This document shows, one piece after another, positions 1 to 9,800 of a DNA stretch of 64,000 nucleotides. The notes under the pieces are model-generated. The model did not search any database and was not told the DNA's origin. It saw only the letters and a list, made by a program, of their open reading frames with translations. Numbering within the stretch: the first letter of the stretch is position 1; the number at the start of each line of letters is the position of its first letter. Origin of the DNA: Pelagicoccus mobilis (GTDB lineage Bacteria > Verrucomicrobiota > Verrucomicrobiia > Opitutales > Opitutaceae); assembly GCF_016595505.1 (NCBI RefSeq), contig NZ_JAENIL010000020.1, positions 1 through 64,000 of the forward strand, in the 5' to 3' direction. The position numbers were made by a program, and so were the translations under genes.

Positions 1-742
1 CCTTATGCTTCATGTAGAAGCCGGCAGCAGCTGAGACGCCCATCGTCAAAAGGTCTGGAGAAATATCGAATGCCATAACACGAACCAATACTGGCAGTCG
101 CAGGCGACTGTTCGAGGCAACAAGTTCACTGCCTTCAACCAAGTTTCACTGTCGGCGAATTATTACCCTTCGGGCTGCGTTACAGCGCAGGGTTTCGAGA
201 TGGCGCGCACAACGCCAATGGCCCACAGCGCAGTTTTTTTGAAAGGCGTTTTTTCTGGGGACCGTTTTTGCAACCTGCCAAGCGGCGAGCGTTATTGGAG
301 GACGGCGGAGCGAGCCGGTCAAGGTGGAGGCGAGCTTTGGCGAGCACTACCTTGAGGGGCGAACGGATGCGGCCAGACTGGGAAGCGACCATGGAGAGGT
401 GACCTTTTAATGCGGGCGGCTGATAGCAAAGCTACGAATTAGACGCATAAATTTGGGTTGAAGTGCCTAGTTGGGTATTTGTAAAAACTGTAAAATCATC
501 AGGATTATTTACAGGTACTCAGTCTTCTGGAAGCTGTGAGTAAATTAATCAGGAGAACCCAAAGCTTCACAAAGCACCACTCCTCAAGGGCTTCCACTTC
601 AGTGAGCATCTACCCCTAGGTGTTTAGCCTACTTGTGGCACTGGTTCTGCTAATGGGAAGGCAAAGACTATTCCAAAACTAACTCTAACTGCTGGAGTAG
701 GAAAAGAATGGAACCTAAACGAAAATAAAGAGCACCACCTCT
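1..742. other. Left flank without a convincing gene
   Basis: No reading frame here has family-like sequence. The first 400 bases are GC-rich with small inverted repeats (for example CAGTCG/CGACTG at 95-110). The last 250 bases are AT-richer and must hold the promoter of the secreted protein that starts at 743. No clear ribosome binding site precedes that start. A gene truncated by the left window edge cannot be excluded. Confidence 0.4.
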
Positions 743-1747
743 ATGAAAATCAAAACGATGATAAGCCGCCAAGTGACCAACGCAGGGCAACGAAGTATGC
801 TTCCTGTTCTCTCGGGAGCCATTATTTTGGCCACTATGTTTAGTGGCGCTACTGTCACGGCTGTTCCGATTTTCAAAGCAGACGTCAGCGCCAATTTAGT
901 GCGGCCGACGACAGGAGAACCTGGTTCGGTCTTCTATAGTCAGAGTAACAATCTCCCTGGCCCGCCCACCGCGAGCGGCTTCGGAGGCGTTAACAATAGC
1001 CTTGGCCAGGATGATGAGAACCTCTATGGCGGAAGCACTTCAGGCAGCCAAACTTACGGTGCAGGTGTTTCATGGGGCGAGGGATCGGCTAATAGCAATG
1101 TTGGCTCGCCTTACACGTTTCTCCTTCCTCCCTATGATGGAAGTCTTACCGGTACAGCCTGGGGTGGTGCAACCGCCAACGCAAGCCTCGACCTCGACCT
1201 GACTGGTGCTCCTCATGGATCCAGCGTCGAGGGTCTAGCCAACGGCGCAGTCGGAGGCTACACCTACGACGGCTCCGACACTGCCGGCCCCAACGGGAAG
1301 TACACCTTTAATGTGGAATTCGACATTAATGCAATGGTCGCGGGCGACGTTGTAGACGGAGCGGTTGGGATTCAAGTAGACGCATTCAACTCCACAACAG
1401 GCGATTTGTTTTCCAGTCTTTTTAACCCGAGGGTGAGCGGCACTGGGATCAACGGCTTTGTCGACATGACCGAAGAAACGCGGATTGACGGACTGGGCGA
1501 CGCCTGGACGTTCTCGCTATCTGCGGCGGACATTCTCGCCGGCGGCGGTTCCATTAACGGAAGCTACACCGCGGAGTTCGACTTTTGGATACCAAACGAT
1601 CCCGCTACGGCAAATAGCATCATCCTCACGATCGATGCTTTTGTTTTAGGTGAAGCGACAGCGGTCCCTGATACCGGCAGCACCCTAGCATTCCTGGGAC
1701 TAGGCTTCCTAGGACTCGTGGGAATGCGTCGCAGGTTCGCGAAGTAG
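743..1747 (+). CDS. Secreted protein with VPDTG-type (VPDSG-CTERM-like) sorting tail
   Basis: A 334-residue exported protein. The N-terminus has a basic stretch followed by a hydrophobic segment (about residues 20-40), consistent with a long signal peptide. The mature part is rich in Gly, Ser, Asn and Thr, as in surface or matrix proteins. The C-terminus holds the motif VPDTGST (about residues 308-314), then a hydrophobic run and a terminal MRRR cluster. This is the tripartite layout of PEP-CTERM-class signals, in the VPDSG variant known from Verrucomicrobia. Such tails are processed by an exosortase-like enzyme, none of which lies in this window. The function of the mature domain is not recognised. 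A strong terminator follows the stop codon. Confidence 0.85.
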   Translation: MKIKTMISRQVTNAGQRSMLPVLSGAIILATMFSGATVTAVPIFKADVSANLVRPTTGEPGSVFYSQSNNLPGPPTASGFGGVNNSLGQDDENLYGGSTSGSQTYGAGVSWGEGSANSNVGSPYTFLLPPYDGSLTGTAWGGATANASLDLDLTGAPHGSSVEGLANGAVGGYTYDGSDTAGPNGKYTFNVEFDINAMVAGDVVDGAVGIQVDAFNSTTGDLFSSLFNPRVSGTGINGFVDMTEETRIDGLGDAWTFSLSAADILAGGGSINGSYTAEFDFWIPNDPATANSIILTIDAFVLGEATAVPDTGSTLAFLGLGFLGLVGMRRRFAK

Positions 1748-1769
1748 ATTGGACTGTATAAGAATTTTG

Positions 1770-1802
1770 GAGTCACCTTGTTTGAGGTGACTCTTTTTTT
1801 TT
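1770..1802 (+). terminator. Rho-independent terminator
   Basis: A perfect 9-bp stem, GAGTCACCT and AGGTGACTC around a 6-base loop, is followed by nine T. It lies 22 bases after the stop codon of the VPDTG-tail protein. Confidence 0.92.
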
Positions 1803-2841
1803 GCCAAGACACAGGCGAATCGACGCACGAGGGGTGCGTAAGCGCCGACGGCGGCGGGCGAAGCGAGGCCTCCAAGAGCGCGGGGCCACCGCGCCCGAAT
1901 GGGTGGCGGGGGGAAGGTCCCTGCTTTACTCCTGTAGGCAGGGGCCGCCTGGAACTGCCAAGCGATCGTGCCCAACGAGCGAATACCGAAAAGGCGAAAA
2001 AGCGACGACTCACCAAGCACCCCGGGCGGGGGCGGGGAAGCCCGCACTAATCAGGACTGAGCAACGCGAAGGACGTCTCTTTCGGCTCGGCTGCACTCGA
2101 CTCCCCTTCCTAGCCGGGACCCGGGTGGCTAGGAACATCTCAATGCGATAAGAGCCGAAAAGCTAACAGCGTGGAATCGCCTTGGCGATGGTGACTCAAC
2201 AGAAACCGCGAATGCTGGCGACCAGCCAGCGGAGCAACGGAGCCGACCTTTCCTGGATGCGTACAATACGACATTATGTGCCATCTCGTGACCGAGTCGC
2301 AGGCATACCTGCCAAGCGAGGATGAGCAGCGCGTGAACGAAATGGACATAATGTCAGGTTGTACGGGCGAAGCCGTACAGGAAGGATGCAGCTTCGTGTG
2401 ACAGCTCTGCTGGCACTCAAGATGCAAGGGCGGTGTAGTTGCGTTACGGTGACAACCGATGAGCGGCGATGTTTGGAGTTAAGCGGGTTGAGTGAGCTTG
2501 GCGAACGATGGGGGTAGCTTCGAGCCCGCCGAGCAGTGGTAGTGGCAGCTGTAGTCGTAGCTGAGGAACGAAGCTTAGACGGTTGCTGCTGCTAGCTCTG
2601 CGAACGGGCGACAACGGAAGGCGTTGAATGGAAGTTGGGCGAGCAGTCGCTGACGGTCTCGAGATCGCAGCGGAGTGAAGCGTTCCGACAACTGAGCTGG
2701 GTGAGCTTGCGAAGTCTGCGAAGGCGGAGGATAGCGGAACGTAGCGAAGAGATCGAACCGGCAGCGACTGCGGGTGGAGTCGTGTTGGGTGGAAGTTGTC
2801 GCGGCAGCGTCGACGACCAACGCGAGTGAGGGGTTGTTGAC
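1803..2841. other. Hairpin-dense non-coding region
   Basis: About 1 kb without a believable protein. The open frames are overlapping on both strands, low in complexity and unlike any family I know. The DNA is GC-rich and rich in inverted repeats: CCCTGC/GCAGGG around 1918-1943, TTCCTAGCC/GGCTAGGAA at 2107-2135 nested in TTTCGGCTC/GAGCCGAAA at 2080-2160, ATCGCC/GGCGAT at 2176-2189, GCTGG/CCAGC at 2214-2226, a 20-bp imperfect arm pair at 2270-2355, and TGTACGG/CCGTACA at 2360-2379. This may be a structured RNA or a degraded mobile element. The part from 2480 to 2841 shows no clear structure. Confidence 0.5.
2270..2355. repeat. Imperfect inverted repeat with nested hairpin
   Basis: The outer arms are 2270-2289 and 2337-2355. 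They pair over about 19 bp with one unpaired base and one mismatch. Inside sits a perfect GCAGG-CATA-CCTGC hairpin at 2299-2312. A second hairpin (2360-2379) follows directly. The bulged long stem resembles a cruciform or recombination-type site, but no integron core motif was found at its ends. Confidence 0.6.
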
Positions 2842-3462
2842 CTACGGGAGGACGTAGGACTTATCCGCTTCCCGCACTCTGAAGTAACCTTTGATACAGT
2901 TGGGATTCCGGACGCAGATTTGGATGTGGTTCCTTTCCTTCATCGTTGTTCCTGGATAAAGCTCTTTCCCTTCCCAGAAGACGCCCCGGACCGAATCGTA
3001 TGCGGGAGATTCGTTTGCTTCACGGATCTGGTGAAGCATCTCGAAAGCAGCGCAATCGAGATTTCTCCGGAGGCTGTCTTTGCCCTCGGGAGGGTTTTCG
3101 TTTCGTGGCATTTCTCCACCCACCGCTTCGACGCTTTTGGCGAGCAGATTGTGGGCTTCCTTGACTTCGGAAAGAGCTGCTGAATCGAGCAGATTCAGGC
3201 AATGCCCCAAATCTATGACGGCTCCCAGAACGAAGGGCTTATCGATCTTCGAGGACGAACCTCGTTTGCCTCGCATTCCGTCCTTAGCGTATTGGAGGGC
3301 TCGCTCTGGGTTGTTTTCCCAGAAGTAGATGCCATGACCGAGCCAATCGTAGACATTCTCGCTCTTACGAAGCTGGGAGGTTCCCTCAAGAACTTGACTG
3401 GCAACGGATTCGTCGCAGCCGTGAAATCCTAAGACTAGGCCGGGAAGAGTCGAATAGAGCAT
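2842..3462 (-). CDS. ADP-ribosyltransferase-like (PARP-fold) protein, probable toxin
   Basis: A 206-residue protein. Near the N-terminus it has GFHGC (about 12-16), then YDWLGHGIYFWE (about 38-49) and ALQYA. A C-terminal segment has KERNHIQICVRNP. The spaced His, Tyr and Glu/Gln positions match the H-Y-E pattern of PARP-like ADP-ribosyltransferases, including toxins of DUF3990-like type. The predicted role is NAD+-dependent modification of a cellular target; the target is unknown. It starts 5 bases after the stop of a 51-codon basic gene, an arrangement typical of antitoxin-then-toxin operons. It could also act as a phage-defence effector. The fold assignment rests on motif reading only. Confidence 0.6.
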   Translation of the reverse strand: MLYSTLPGLVLGFHGCDESVASQVLEGTSQLRKSENVYDWLGHGIYFWENNPERALQYAKDGMRGKRGSSSKIDKPFVLGAVIDLGHCLNLLDSAALSEVKEAHNLLAKSVEAVGGEMPRNENPPEGKDSLRRNLDCAAFEMLHQIREANESPAYDSVRGVFWEGKELYPGTTMKERNHIQICVRNPNCIKGYFRVREADKSYVLP

Positions 3463-3467
3463 GCCGA

Positions 3468-3623
3468 CTAGCGGTAGTTCGCGGTAAGCTTGCCCTTCTT
3501 GGTGTAGATGCCTGCCTTGACCAAGAACGCCAGAGCGGATTCCTTGGAGGCTGTCACCTTCTTGGTGAGAGCTTGGGTCTCCTTGGAGCGGTTGGCTACT
3601 TTCTTGGGCGATACGCGAGTCAT
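3468..3623 (-). CDS. Small basic protein, probable antitoxin partner
   Basis: A 51-residue protein rich in Lys, Thr, Ser and Ala, ending in AGIYTKKGKLTANYR. The frame is open further upstream (to 3884), but that extension is low-complexity and unlike protein, so the ATG at 3623 was chosen. The tail resembles those of short proteins that precede ADP-ribosyltransferase-like genes in other genomes (recollection of the pattern, not a search). The downstream toxin-like gene begins 5 bases after its stop, so the two are very likely cotranscribed and coupled. The predicted role is neutralising the toxin. Confidence 0.55.
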   Translation of the reverse strand: MTRVSPKKVANRSKETQALTKKVTASKESALAFLVKAGIYTKKGKLTANYR

Positions 3624-3971
3624 GTTCCTAAAATCGTCCAGTCTATGCCCTGAATCAAACCTTTTGTCGGACAATGTATGACAAGAGGCGTGATACCGTC
3701 TACAAACAGTGACTGGGCTGGGATTCTGTGAGGAGGGAATAAGTTTGGCAATCATATGGGGACTGGCACGGCGAAGCCTAAGCTCGCGGAGCGTGAAGGC
3801 TGCGGAGATGCTTCGCATCCATGCCAGGCTTCTCCTTGAGATTCGCCCTGCGAGATTAGGCGACTGAGGCCCTAAATGAGACAAGTCTAGGCGGTGTCTC
3901 TGTCTCCCCCTTAAAAGGGGGGAGAGACTAGAGACAACTGGCGATTCTTGTAGTTAGTATCAGTGGCGAGA
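3624..3971. other. Intergenic region with Y-shaped fold and strong hairpin
   Basis: No gene is seen. A potential three-way junction lies at 3763-3827: outer stem CTGGCA/TGCCAG enclosing GCCT-AA-GCTC-GCG-GAGC-GTGA-AGGC and GATGC-TTC-GCATC. A second element at 3896-3935 pairs GTCTC/GAGAC and a C-run with a G-run around TTAA. The region also holds the promoter of the antitoxin-toxin pair and the 3' flank of the ATPase gene. Confidence 0.45.
3896..3935. repeat. Strong imperfect hairpin
   Basis: GTCTC at 3896-3900 pairs with GAGAC at 3931-3935. GTCTC and a C-run at 3902-3910 pair, with small bulges, with a G-run and GAGAC at 3917-3928. It lies 36 bases beyond the stop codon of the minus-strand ATPase gene and could end that transcript, though no long T-run follows on the minus strand. 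Confidence 0.5.
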
Positions 3972-5135
3972 CTACTTCTTTGAAGTCTGGTACTCGCCGC
4001 TTTCCAGCTTCTCGATGTAACCTTTTTCGAGAGCTTCAGCAACTCTACGAGCCGCGGTGCAGCGAGCACAGCCGTGTTCCTCCATGAGACCGCTAAGAAC
4101 GTCGGTGTACCGTTTCTGCGTTTTACCAATCGTGTCGATGACGTCCTGAATGCTGATCGACTGACCGCGTTGCTTGCCCTCGACGTCGTCCCTCCAGGTT
4201 TGGAGGTCAAACTCCAGATCGATGCCGTAGAGCATCGTATCGTCGTCAAGCTTAAGGCCAATAGGATCGAATGGCTTCGAGTCGTTACTTTTTCCGCAGC
4301 TGACAATAATTCGGCTGTGGTCGTCGGGATCCGCAGGGGCGATGTTGATTTGCGAGCGGGAGCCCGAGTAAAGGGCTTTCGAGCCGAGAGCGAAGTTTCC
4401 CTTATCCCACCCTACCGCTTGAGCGATGTTTGCCCTGCCTGTACGGCCATGGTGGACAATCACAATCGCTGTCATTGGATTATAACGACGGCAGACTTTC
4501 GTGATTTCTCGCAAAGTGAAACGCACGTCAGCATCCTTGTTGATGTCGCCCACATGAACCTCGCCGTAGGGGTCGATGTAAACGACATCTGGATTGACGC
4601 GTTCAAGCGTATCCAACCACTTGCGACGGATTTCGTCTGAACCGAGATGAATAAAAGCGTCATCAATCTCTCTGATGACATGGAAGAAGATTTGAGAGTC
4701 CACCAACTCCCTCTGTTCAGAAGACAGGCTCCGCGTCATTTTCATGTATTCGGACTTCTGGCGATAGATAGAGTTCTCCGTCCCTATGAGAAGGTGCTTC
4801 AGTGGCTTGGGATGCGTTTTAAGTCCCGCAATACTCCAGCCAAGGATCTGCGAAATAGCGATCTGCATGGTGACACGGCTCTTTCCAGTGCCCCCCTGCC
4901 CGATCACAGTTGTTAGCTGGTTCAAGGCGATTACTCCATCTCCCAGCACATTCACCTTCTCCGGGACCTTCTCTCGACGCAACTCGCCACCTGAGAGAAC
5001 AGAGAACGGCTTCGGTAAAGGGTTGATCTCATTCTCAAGCGCATGAAAGCCGGGGTCTTCAATATGGCTCCAAACTTCGACGAGGTTTTTAGTTTTTTCT
5101 GTACCCTGATTCTGAGGGGGCAGTGTTTGATTCAT
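3972..5135 (-). CDS. RepA-like AAA ATPase (AAA_25 family)
   Basis: A 387-residue cytoplasmic ATPase. The Walker A motif GQGGTGKS is at residues 79-86. The Walker B-like VVYIDP is at about 184-189, and an arginine-finger-like HHGRTG at about 228-233. This layout fits the RepA/DnaB-type hexameric helicases of plasmids, prophages and integrative elements. The C-terminal 70 residues look like a small winged-helix region (DVLSGLMEEHGCARCTAARR onwards). The gene lies between a toxin-antitoxin-like pair and a giant helicase, in DNA that appears mobile, so a role in replication or maintenance of an integrated element is likely. The start is the only good ATG; no strong ribosome binding site is seen. 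Confidence 0.8.
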   Translation of the reverse strand: MNQTLPPQNQGTEKTKNLVEVWSHIEDPGFHALENEINPLPKPFSVLSGGELRREKVPEKVNVLGDGVIALNQLTTVIGQGGTGKSRVTMQIAISQILGWSIAGLKTHPKPLKHLLIGTENSIYRQKSEYMKMTRSLSSEQRELVDSQIFFHVIREIDDAFIHLGSDEIRRKWLDTLERVNPDVVYIDPYGEVHVGDINKDADVRFTLREITKVCRRYNPMTAIVIVHHGRTGRANIAQAVGWDKGNFALGSKALYSGSRSQINIAPADPDDHSRIIVSCGKSNDSKPFDPIGLKLDDDTMLYGIDLEFDLQTWRDDVEGKQRGQSISIQDVIDTIGKTQKRYTDVLSGLMEEHGCARCTAARRVAEALEKGYIEKLESGEYQTSKK

Positions 5136-5344
5136 AGGATTCCAATGCTAAGGGTTAATAGGGTTGGCCGCTCTGCACCTGCAGGTAGACACAAAACCAA
5201 CTTAACACGGAGCATAGGACACCTACTGTCCGAGATCATGAAGTAAGATAAATTTTTCTTCACCATTCTCCAACGATTAAGTATTTAGACTTAGAATCAC
5301 TCTCCTACCTGCTGTAGTTCCAGTTATCCACCCTTCCAGTCCCA

Positions 5345-6871
5345 ATGCCTTCAAAACACCCATGGTCCCAACAATTCAGGAATCTCAAATTGTTGGAGGC
5401 AGTAGATTCATTTCGAGGATTTGAGCGCAAAGTAGAAAATCTACCGACCCCACAAGAAAGAGGAGACGCGTTCGAAGTATTTGCCGAAGCCTACTTTGCC
5501 ACCCAGAAGACTCAACAAGCAGAAAACGTCTGGCCATATAACGCGATCCCCTACCGCATACTGGAAGAACTGAACCTTCCGTCAAAAGACAAAGGCATAG
5601 ACGGACTCTTCGAAGACAAGGCAGGTCATCGCATCTCTTACCAGGTCAAATTCAGAAGCGGCCGTCCTTCTCTAACGTGGTCTGAACTATCTACGTTCTA
5701 CGGCCTTTCAGATTCTGTCGGATTCAAGCGAGTATTCACCAATTGTGACAAGATTTCAGATACAGCTGAGCAAAGATCTGGAGCCTCCTTCATTCGCGGA
5801 ACTGATCTTGAAGAGCTAACTCAAGCAGATCTCCAAACAATAAGTAATTGGATTTCGGGCACACCAGTACAGACGAAACCAAAGACACCGTACCCATACC
5901 AGGAAGAGGCAATATTTGACATCCTCGGCGGCTTGAAAACAAACAGTCGCGGGACCGCCCTCATGGCTTGTGGATCCGGAAAGACGCTAATTGCCCTTTG
6001 GACGGTCGAGCACCTAAAACCGAAGTACGTTCTCGTGCTCTGCCCATCTCTCGCACTGATAAGGCAAACACTCCATGAGTGGTGCAAAGAAACCACTCTG
6101 AATGACTTTTCATACGTTTGTGTCTGCTCCGATAAGAGCGTCGCAGAATCGGACGGACTCGTTGTGCTACCATCGGAGCTGGATTTCCCTGTCACTCTTC
6201 ATTCTAGCCAGGTTAGACAATTCATCGAATCTGACAGAGACAGCACCAAGTTCATTTTTTCCACGTACCAATCCAGCCACGTAGTCATGGATTCCCTACC
6301 GATCGGGTTTAGCTTCGATGTCGCCATATTCGACGAAGCCCATAAAACCGCGGGACGTTCTGGTGCAAAATTCTCAACAGGATTATCCGACAACAATATC
6401 CCGATCGACAAGAGGGTATTCTTCACTGCGACGCCACGACACTATGACGTATCCAAACGGGACAAGCATGGAGACGCTAAGAAAGTCTTTTCTATGGATG
6501 ACACGGATACGTACGGTCCCGTTGTCCACAAACTATCGTTCAGCAAGGCTGTATCGATGGATCCGCCAGTGATCACTGGATACAAAGTCGCCATTTCTGT
6601 TGTAACTCAGGATGACGTCGACCGAGAGATAATCAGGCAAGGAATCGTCATGGTCGATGGGGACTCCGTACAAGCTAAACTGGTTGCCCATCAGCTAGCA
6701 CTGAAGGCAGCCGTTAATCGGTACGGTGTCAGCGTTTCACTCAACCGTGAAGTCCGCAGACGTGTTCACAGGAAGCGGAAACGAGAGCATCGCCACTCAC
6801 CTACCAGAGTTTCATTGTATGCATATCAACGGAAAGATGAGGACGGCCCAAAGAAGCAGGCTACTCATTGA
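5345..6871 (+). CDS. Nuclease-helicase, N-terminal part (frame 1 of a frameshifted gene)
   Basis: This carries the N-terminal half of a superfamily 2 helicase fused to a restriction-type nuclease domain. Residues about 80-102 read GIDG then YQVK, the D...(E/Q)xK pattern of Mrr-like endonucleases. The helicase core follows: ACGSGKT (208-214), DEAH (330-333) and TATPR (361-365). From about codon 460 the sequence stops looking like the family, and residues from about 463 to 508 are very Arg/Lys-rich. The expected continuation (AFHSTVKSADVF onwards) is in the next frame from about 6726. The break is therefore one frameshift, between 6705 and about 6735. Genes of this type occur in defence islands and mobile elements. 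Confidence 0.85.
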   Translation: MPSKHPWSQQFRNLKLLEAVDSFRGFERKVENLPTPQERGDAFEVFAEAYFATQKTQQAENVWPYNAIPYRILEELNLPSKDKGIDGLFEDKAGHRISYQVKFRSGRPSLTWSELSTFYGLSDSVGFKRVFTNCDKISDTAEQRSGASFIRGTDLEELTQADLQTISNWISGTPVQTKPKTPYPYQEEAIFDILGGLKTNSRGTALMACGSGKTLIALWTVEHLKPKYVLVLCPSLALIRQTLHEWCKETTLNDFSYVCVCSDKSVAESDGLVVLPSELDFPVTLHSSQVRQFIESDRDSTKFIFSTYQSSHVVMDSLPIGFSFDVAIFDEAHKTAGRSGAKFSTGLSDNNIPIDKRVFFTATPRHYDVSKRDKHGDAKKVFSMDDTDTYGPVVHKLSFSKAVSMDPPVITGYKVAISVVTQDDVDREIIRQGIVMVDGDSVQAKLVAHQLALKAAVNRYGVSVSLNREVRRRVHRKRKREHRHSPTRVSLYAYQRKDEDGPKKQATH

Positions 6872-9800
6872 TTTCGCTGAAGCCGACAAAGCGATCCTCT
6901 CAAACGCTCGGTGTCTGACAGAAGGTGTCGATGTTCCAGCTGTCGATATGGTCGCGTTCCTCTCACCCAGGAAAAGTGTGGTTGATATCGTCCAGGCAAC
7001 TGGTCGGGTGATGAGGAAATCGGAAGGCAAAGAAATTGGGTACGTACTGATTCCAGTATTTCTGGAGCGAGCGAAAGGAGAGACTCTCGAGGAGTCCGTA
7101 CAAAACAGCGATTTTCAAAACGTGTGGAATGTCCTCAATCAGCTTCAAGAACACGACGACCTTCTCGAGCATACCATACGAAAGCTGAAACGAGATGAAG
7201 GTGAAACCGGCCATTTCGATCCTTCATCCCTTAAAGAAAAGATCGAGGTCCTAGCAAATGAGATTGATCTGGATTCGCTTCAGAAGGCTATAACTGCGGA
7301 ATGCGTACGAACAGTCGGAGAGTCGTGGTTCAAGCGTTACGGCCAACTTATCGCGTACAAAAAAGAACACGGGGACTGCAACGTTCCTGCACGCTACGAC
7401 AAAGTAAGTGGATTTTCTACCTGGGTGGTTTATCAACGAGTCTACCGCAACAAAGGAACACTCGAAGCAGAAAAAATACGACTGCTTGATGAGGTTGGGT
7501 TCAACTGGGATCCACGAGGCGAAAAATGGAATGAGCGATACTCCGAACTGGTCGACTACAAAGCTCGATCTGGAAATTGTAGAGTCTCTCAAACCTGGAA
7601 GGAGAATCCCCAACTCGCAAAATGGGTAGGAGGGCAAAGAAAAGACAGAAGAAATTGCATCATGCCTCAGGAGCGAATCGACCTTTTAGAAGATATAGGA
7701 TTCGAATGGACTATTCCTACCGGCACTTGGGAAGATCGGTTCGCTGAATTGGTCGCATATAAAGAAAAGTTCGGTGATACGCGCGTTCCAGCGCAGTGGG
7801 AGGAAAACCAATTGCTGGGACAATGGGTAGCGAGACAACGATACCATAAAAGGAAAGGTATTCTATCACAGGAGAAAATAGAAGCACTCGAACAGATCGG
7901 TTTAGAATGGGATCTGAGAAATGCCGCAAGTGAAGAAGCAAACGAGCTCCACCTGAAGAAGCTTACAGATTTCCACAAGGAGAACGGTCATCTAAGCCTC
8001 GAGAACAACAAAGAAAACGCCGCCACCTTGGCTTGGCTACGCAGCCAACGACAAAAAAGCAGAGACGGCAGTATCGATTCCGCAGTCCAGTCAACTCTCG
8101 ACAGCTTCGGATTCGAATGGGAGAGCCGGAACAAGCGGATAGATGCGGGATGGGAGGACCGATACCTAGAAATCCTCGACCTACTAACGAACCCTGATGA
8201 AGTCGGAAAACTAAGCCAAGCACAAAAAGATTGGCTAAGGCGACAAAGAGAAAAAATCAGAGAAAACAATATCTCAGAGGATCGAAAGCAGCAAATCTTA
8301 GAGCTAGAAGAAATCAGAAAGGCCTCAAAGCCCAAAAACCGTACAACAGGAAAGACTCCTGCTGAAATATTGGAGAGCTGGAATGACTGCTACTCAAAAC
8401 TCGACTCAGCACATAGAGAACGCGGAAATTACCTGTACTCGTTTATCGACTACAAAGATGAAGCACTCGAATATTGGGTGTCCAAGGTCAGGAAGGCACA
8501 AAGAGGTCGGCGACTGGATTACGACCATCGTTCAATGCTAGACGCCATAGGATTTCACTGGGACACGAACGAAGCCTTGTGGCAGATCCAGTTCCTGAAG
8601 TTTAAAGACAAAAGCGTAGACCCAAACGAACTCAATTTATGGATACGCTATCAGAGGAAGCAATTTCGCGAGAACAAGCTCCCCTCTCACCGTCAGACGC
8701 TCTTAGAGAATGCGGGAATTGAGTGGGATCCATATGACGCCCAATGGAGTGAAATGTATGAAGAGCTCCTTTCGTACACTACCCCAGAAGGAAGCCTACC
8801 ACCTATCACTAGGATCGAAGACGAGAGAATTCGAAACTGGGCTACCACTCAACGTCGCCTGAAAAAGAGAGGCAAGTTGCAGTCGTCACGTGAACGGAAG
8901 CTTAACGATATCGGGTTTCAATGGAAAAATGAAGCACCGCAAATTGATCACGCTTGGCTCACGATGCTTTCGAAACTCTCAGATTACTTTGACGAAAACC
9001 AACACTTCGAGGTCTCTCAAACGACTGACAGACAGCTTTCCTCTTGGATAAGCTATCAAAGAAAGAAACACAGCGAAGGCACGCTTACCGAAGACAAGAT
9101 CGCCTTATTGGAAGAGATCGATTTCCCGTGGTCAAACGACCAGAGCATAGCAAAGGAGATCGAGTGGAACGCTATGTTCATGGAACTTCTCAACTGGAAC
9201 ACAGCACACGGTGGTTGCTCATTTGCCGAGCTCAATAACGCAGGGAAAGGCACATTGGTGCGGTGGTTGAAATACCAATTGAAGAAAAAAAGCGATGGAG
9301 CACTTACAGAACAACAAGGGAGTCTGCTCGGTTCACTGAGTATAATCCAGAAGGATGCTCACAGCGAAAAATGGGATGTGATGTATACAAAACTCCATGA
9401 CTACAAGGAGGAATTTGAGAATTGCTTGGTTCCTGCAAAATGGGAACGAGACCCTGAACTCGCCCGCTGGGTGCGAACCCAACGCCAATCAGCCAGAAAC
9501 GGGAGCCTAAAAGACGAAAGACGGGCAAGACTCGATAACATCAATTTCGAATGGCAAGTGCTACCGAGCAACGAGCCTCCCCCATCCTGGAATGAACGCT
9601 ACGAAGAGCTGAGGATTTTCTACCAAGCCAACGGCCATACTTCGGTTCCCAGAACAACAGCCAAAGGCAAAAGCCTCGCTATGTGGCTATCGAGCCAAAG
9701 AGTTGAGAGGAACAACGGGCGACTTAGCAAAGTACAGGAGGACCTAATGAATGAGCTTCAAGTCGACTGGGATCCTGTTGGCAATAGGTGGCTCCAGTTC

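Noticed and set aside
180-392. Open frame of 70 codons on the minus strand near the left edge
   Set aside because: Arg/Lys/Pro-rich low-complexity sequence without protein-like features.
2270-2355. Integron attC site
   Set aside because: The bulged stem is suggestive, but no GTTRRRY or RYYYAAC core was found at its ends and there is no integron integrase.
1803-2480. Group II intron
   Set aside because: No domain V-type sequence or reverse transcriptase was found.
1564-2820. Several overlapping open frames on both strands in the hairpin-dense region
   Set aside because: They overlap the end of a real gene or each other, are full of Arg, Pro and Ser, and lack any domain or start context.
3624-3884. 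Upstream extension of the antitoxin-like gene
   Set aside because: Its sequence is basic and unlike protein, while the 51-residue part is family-like.
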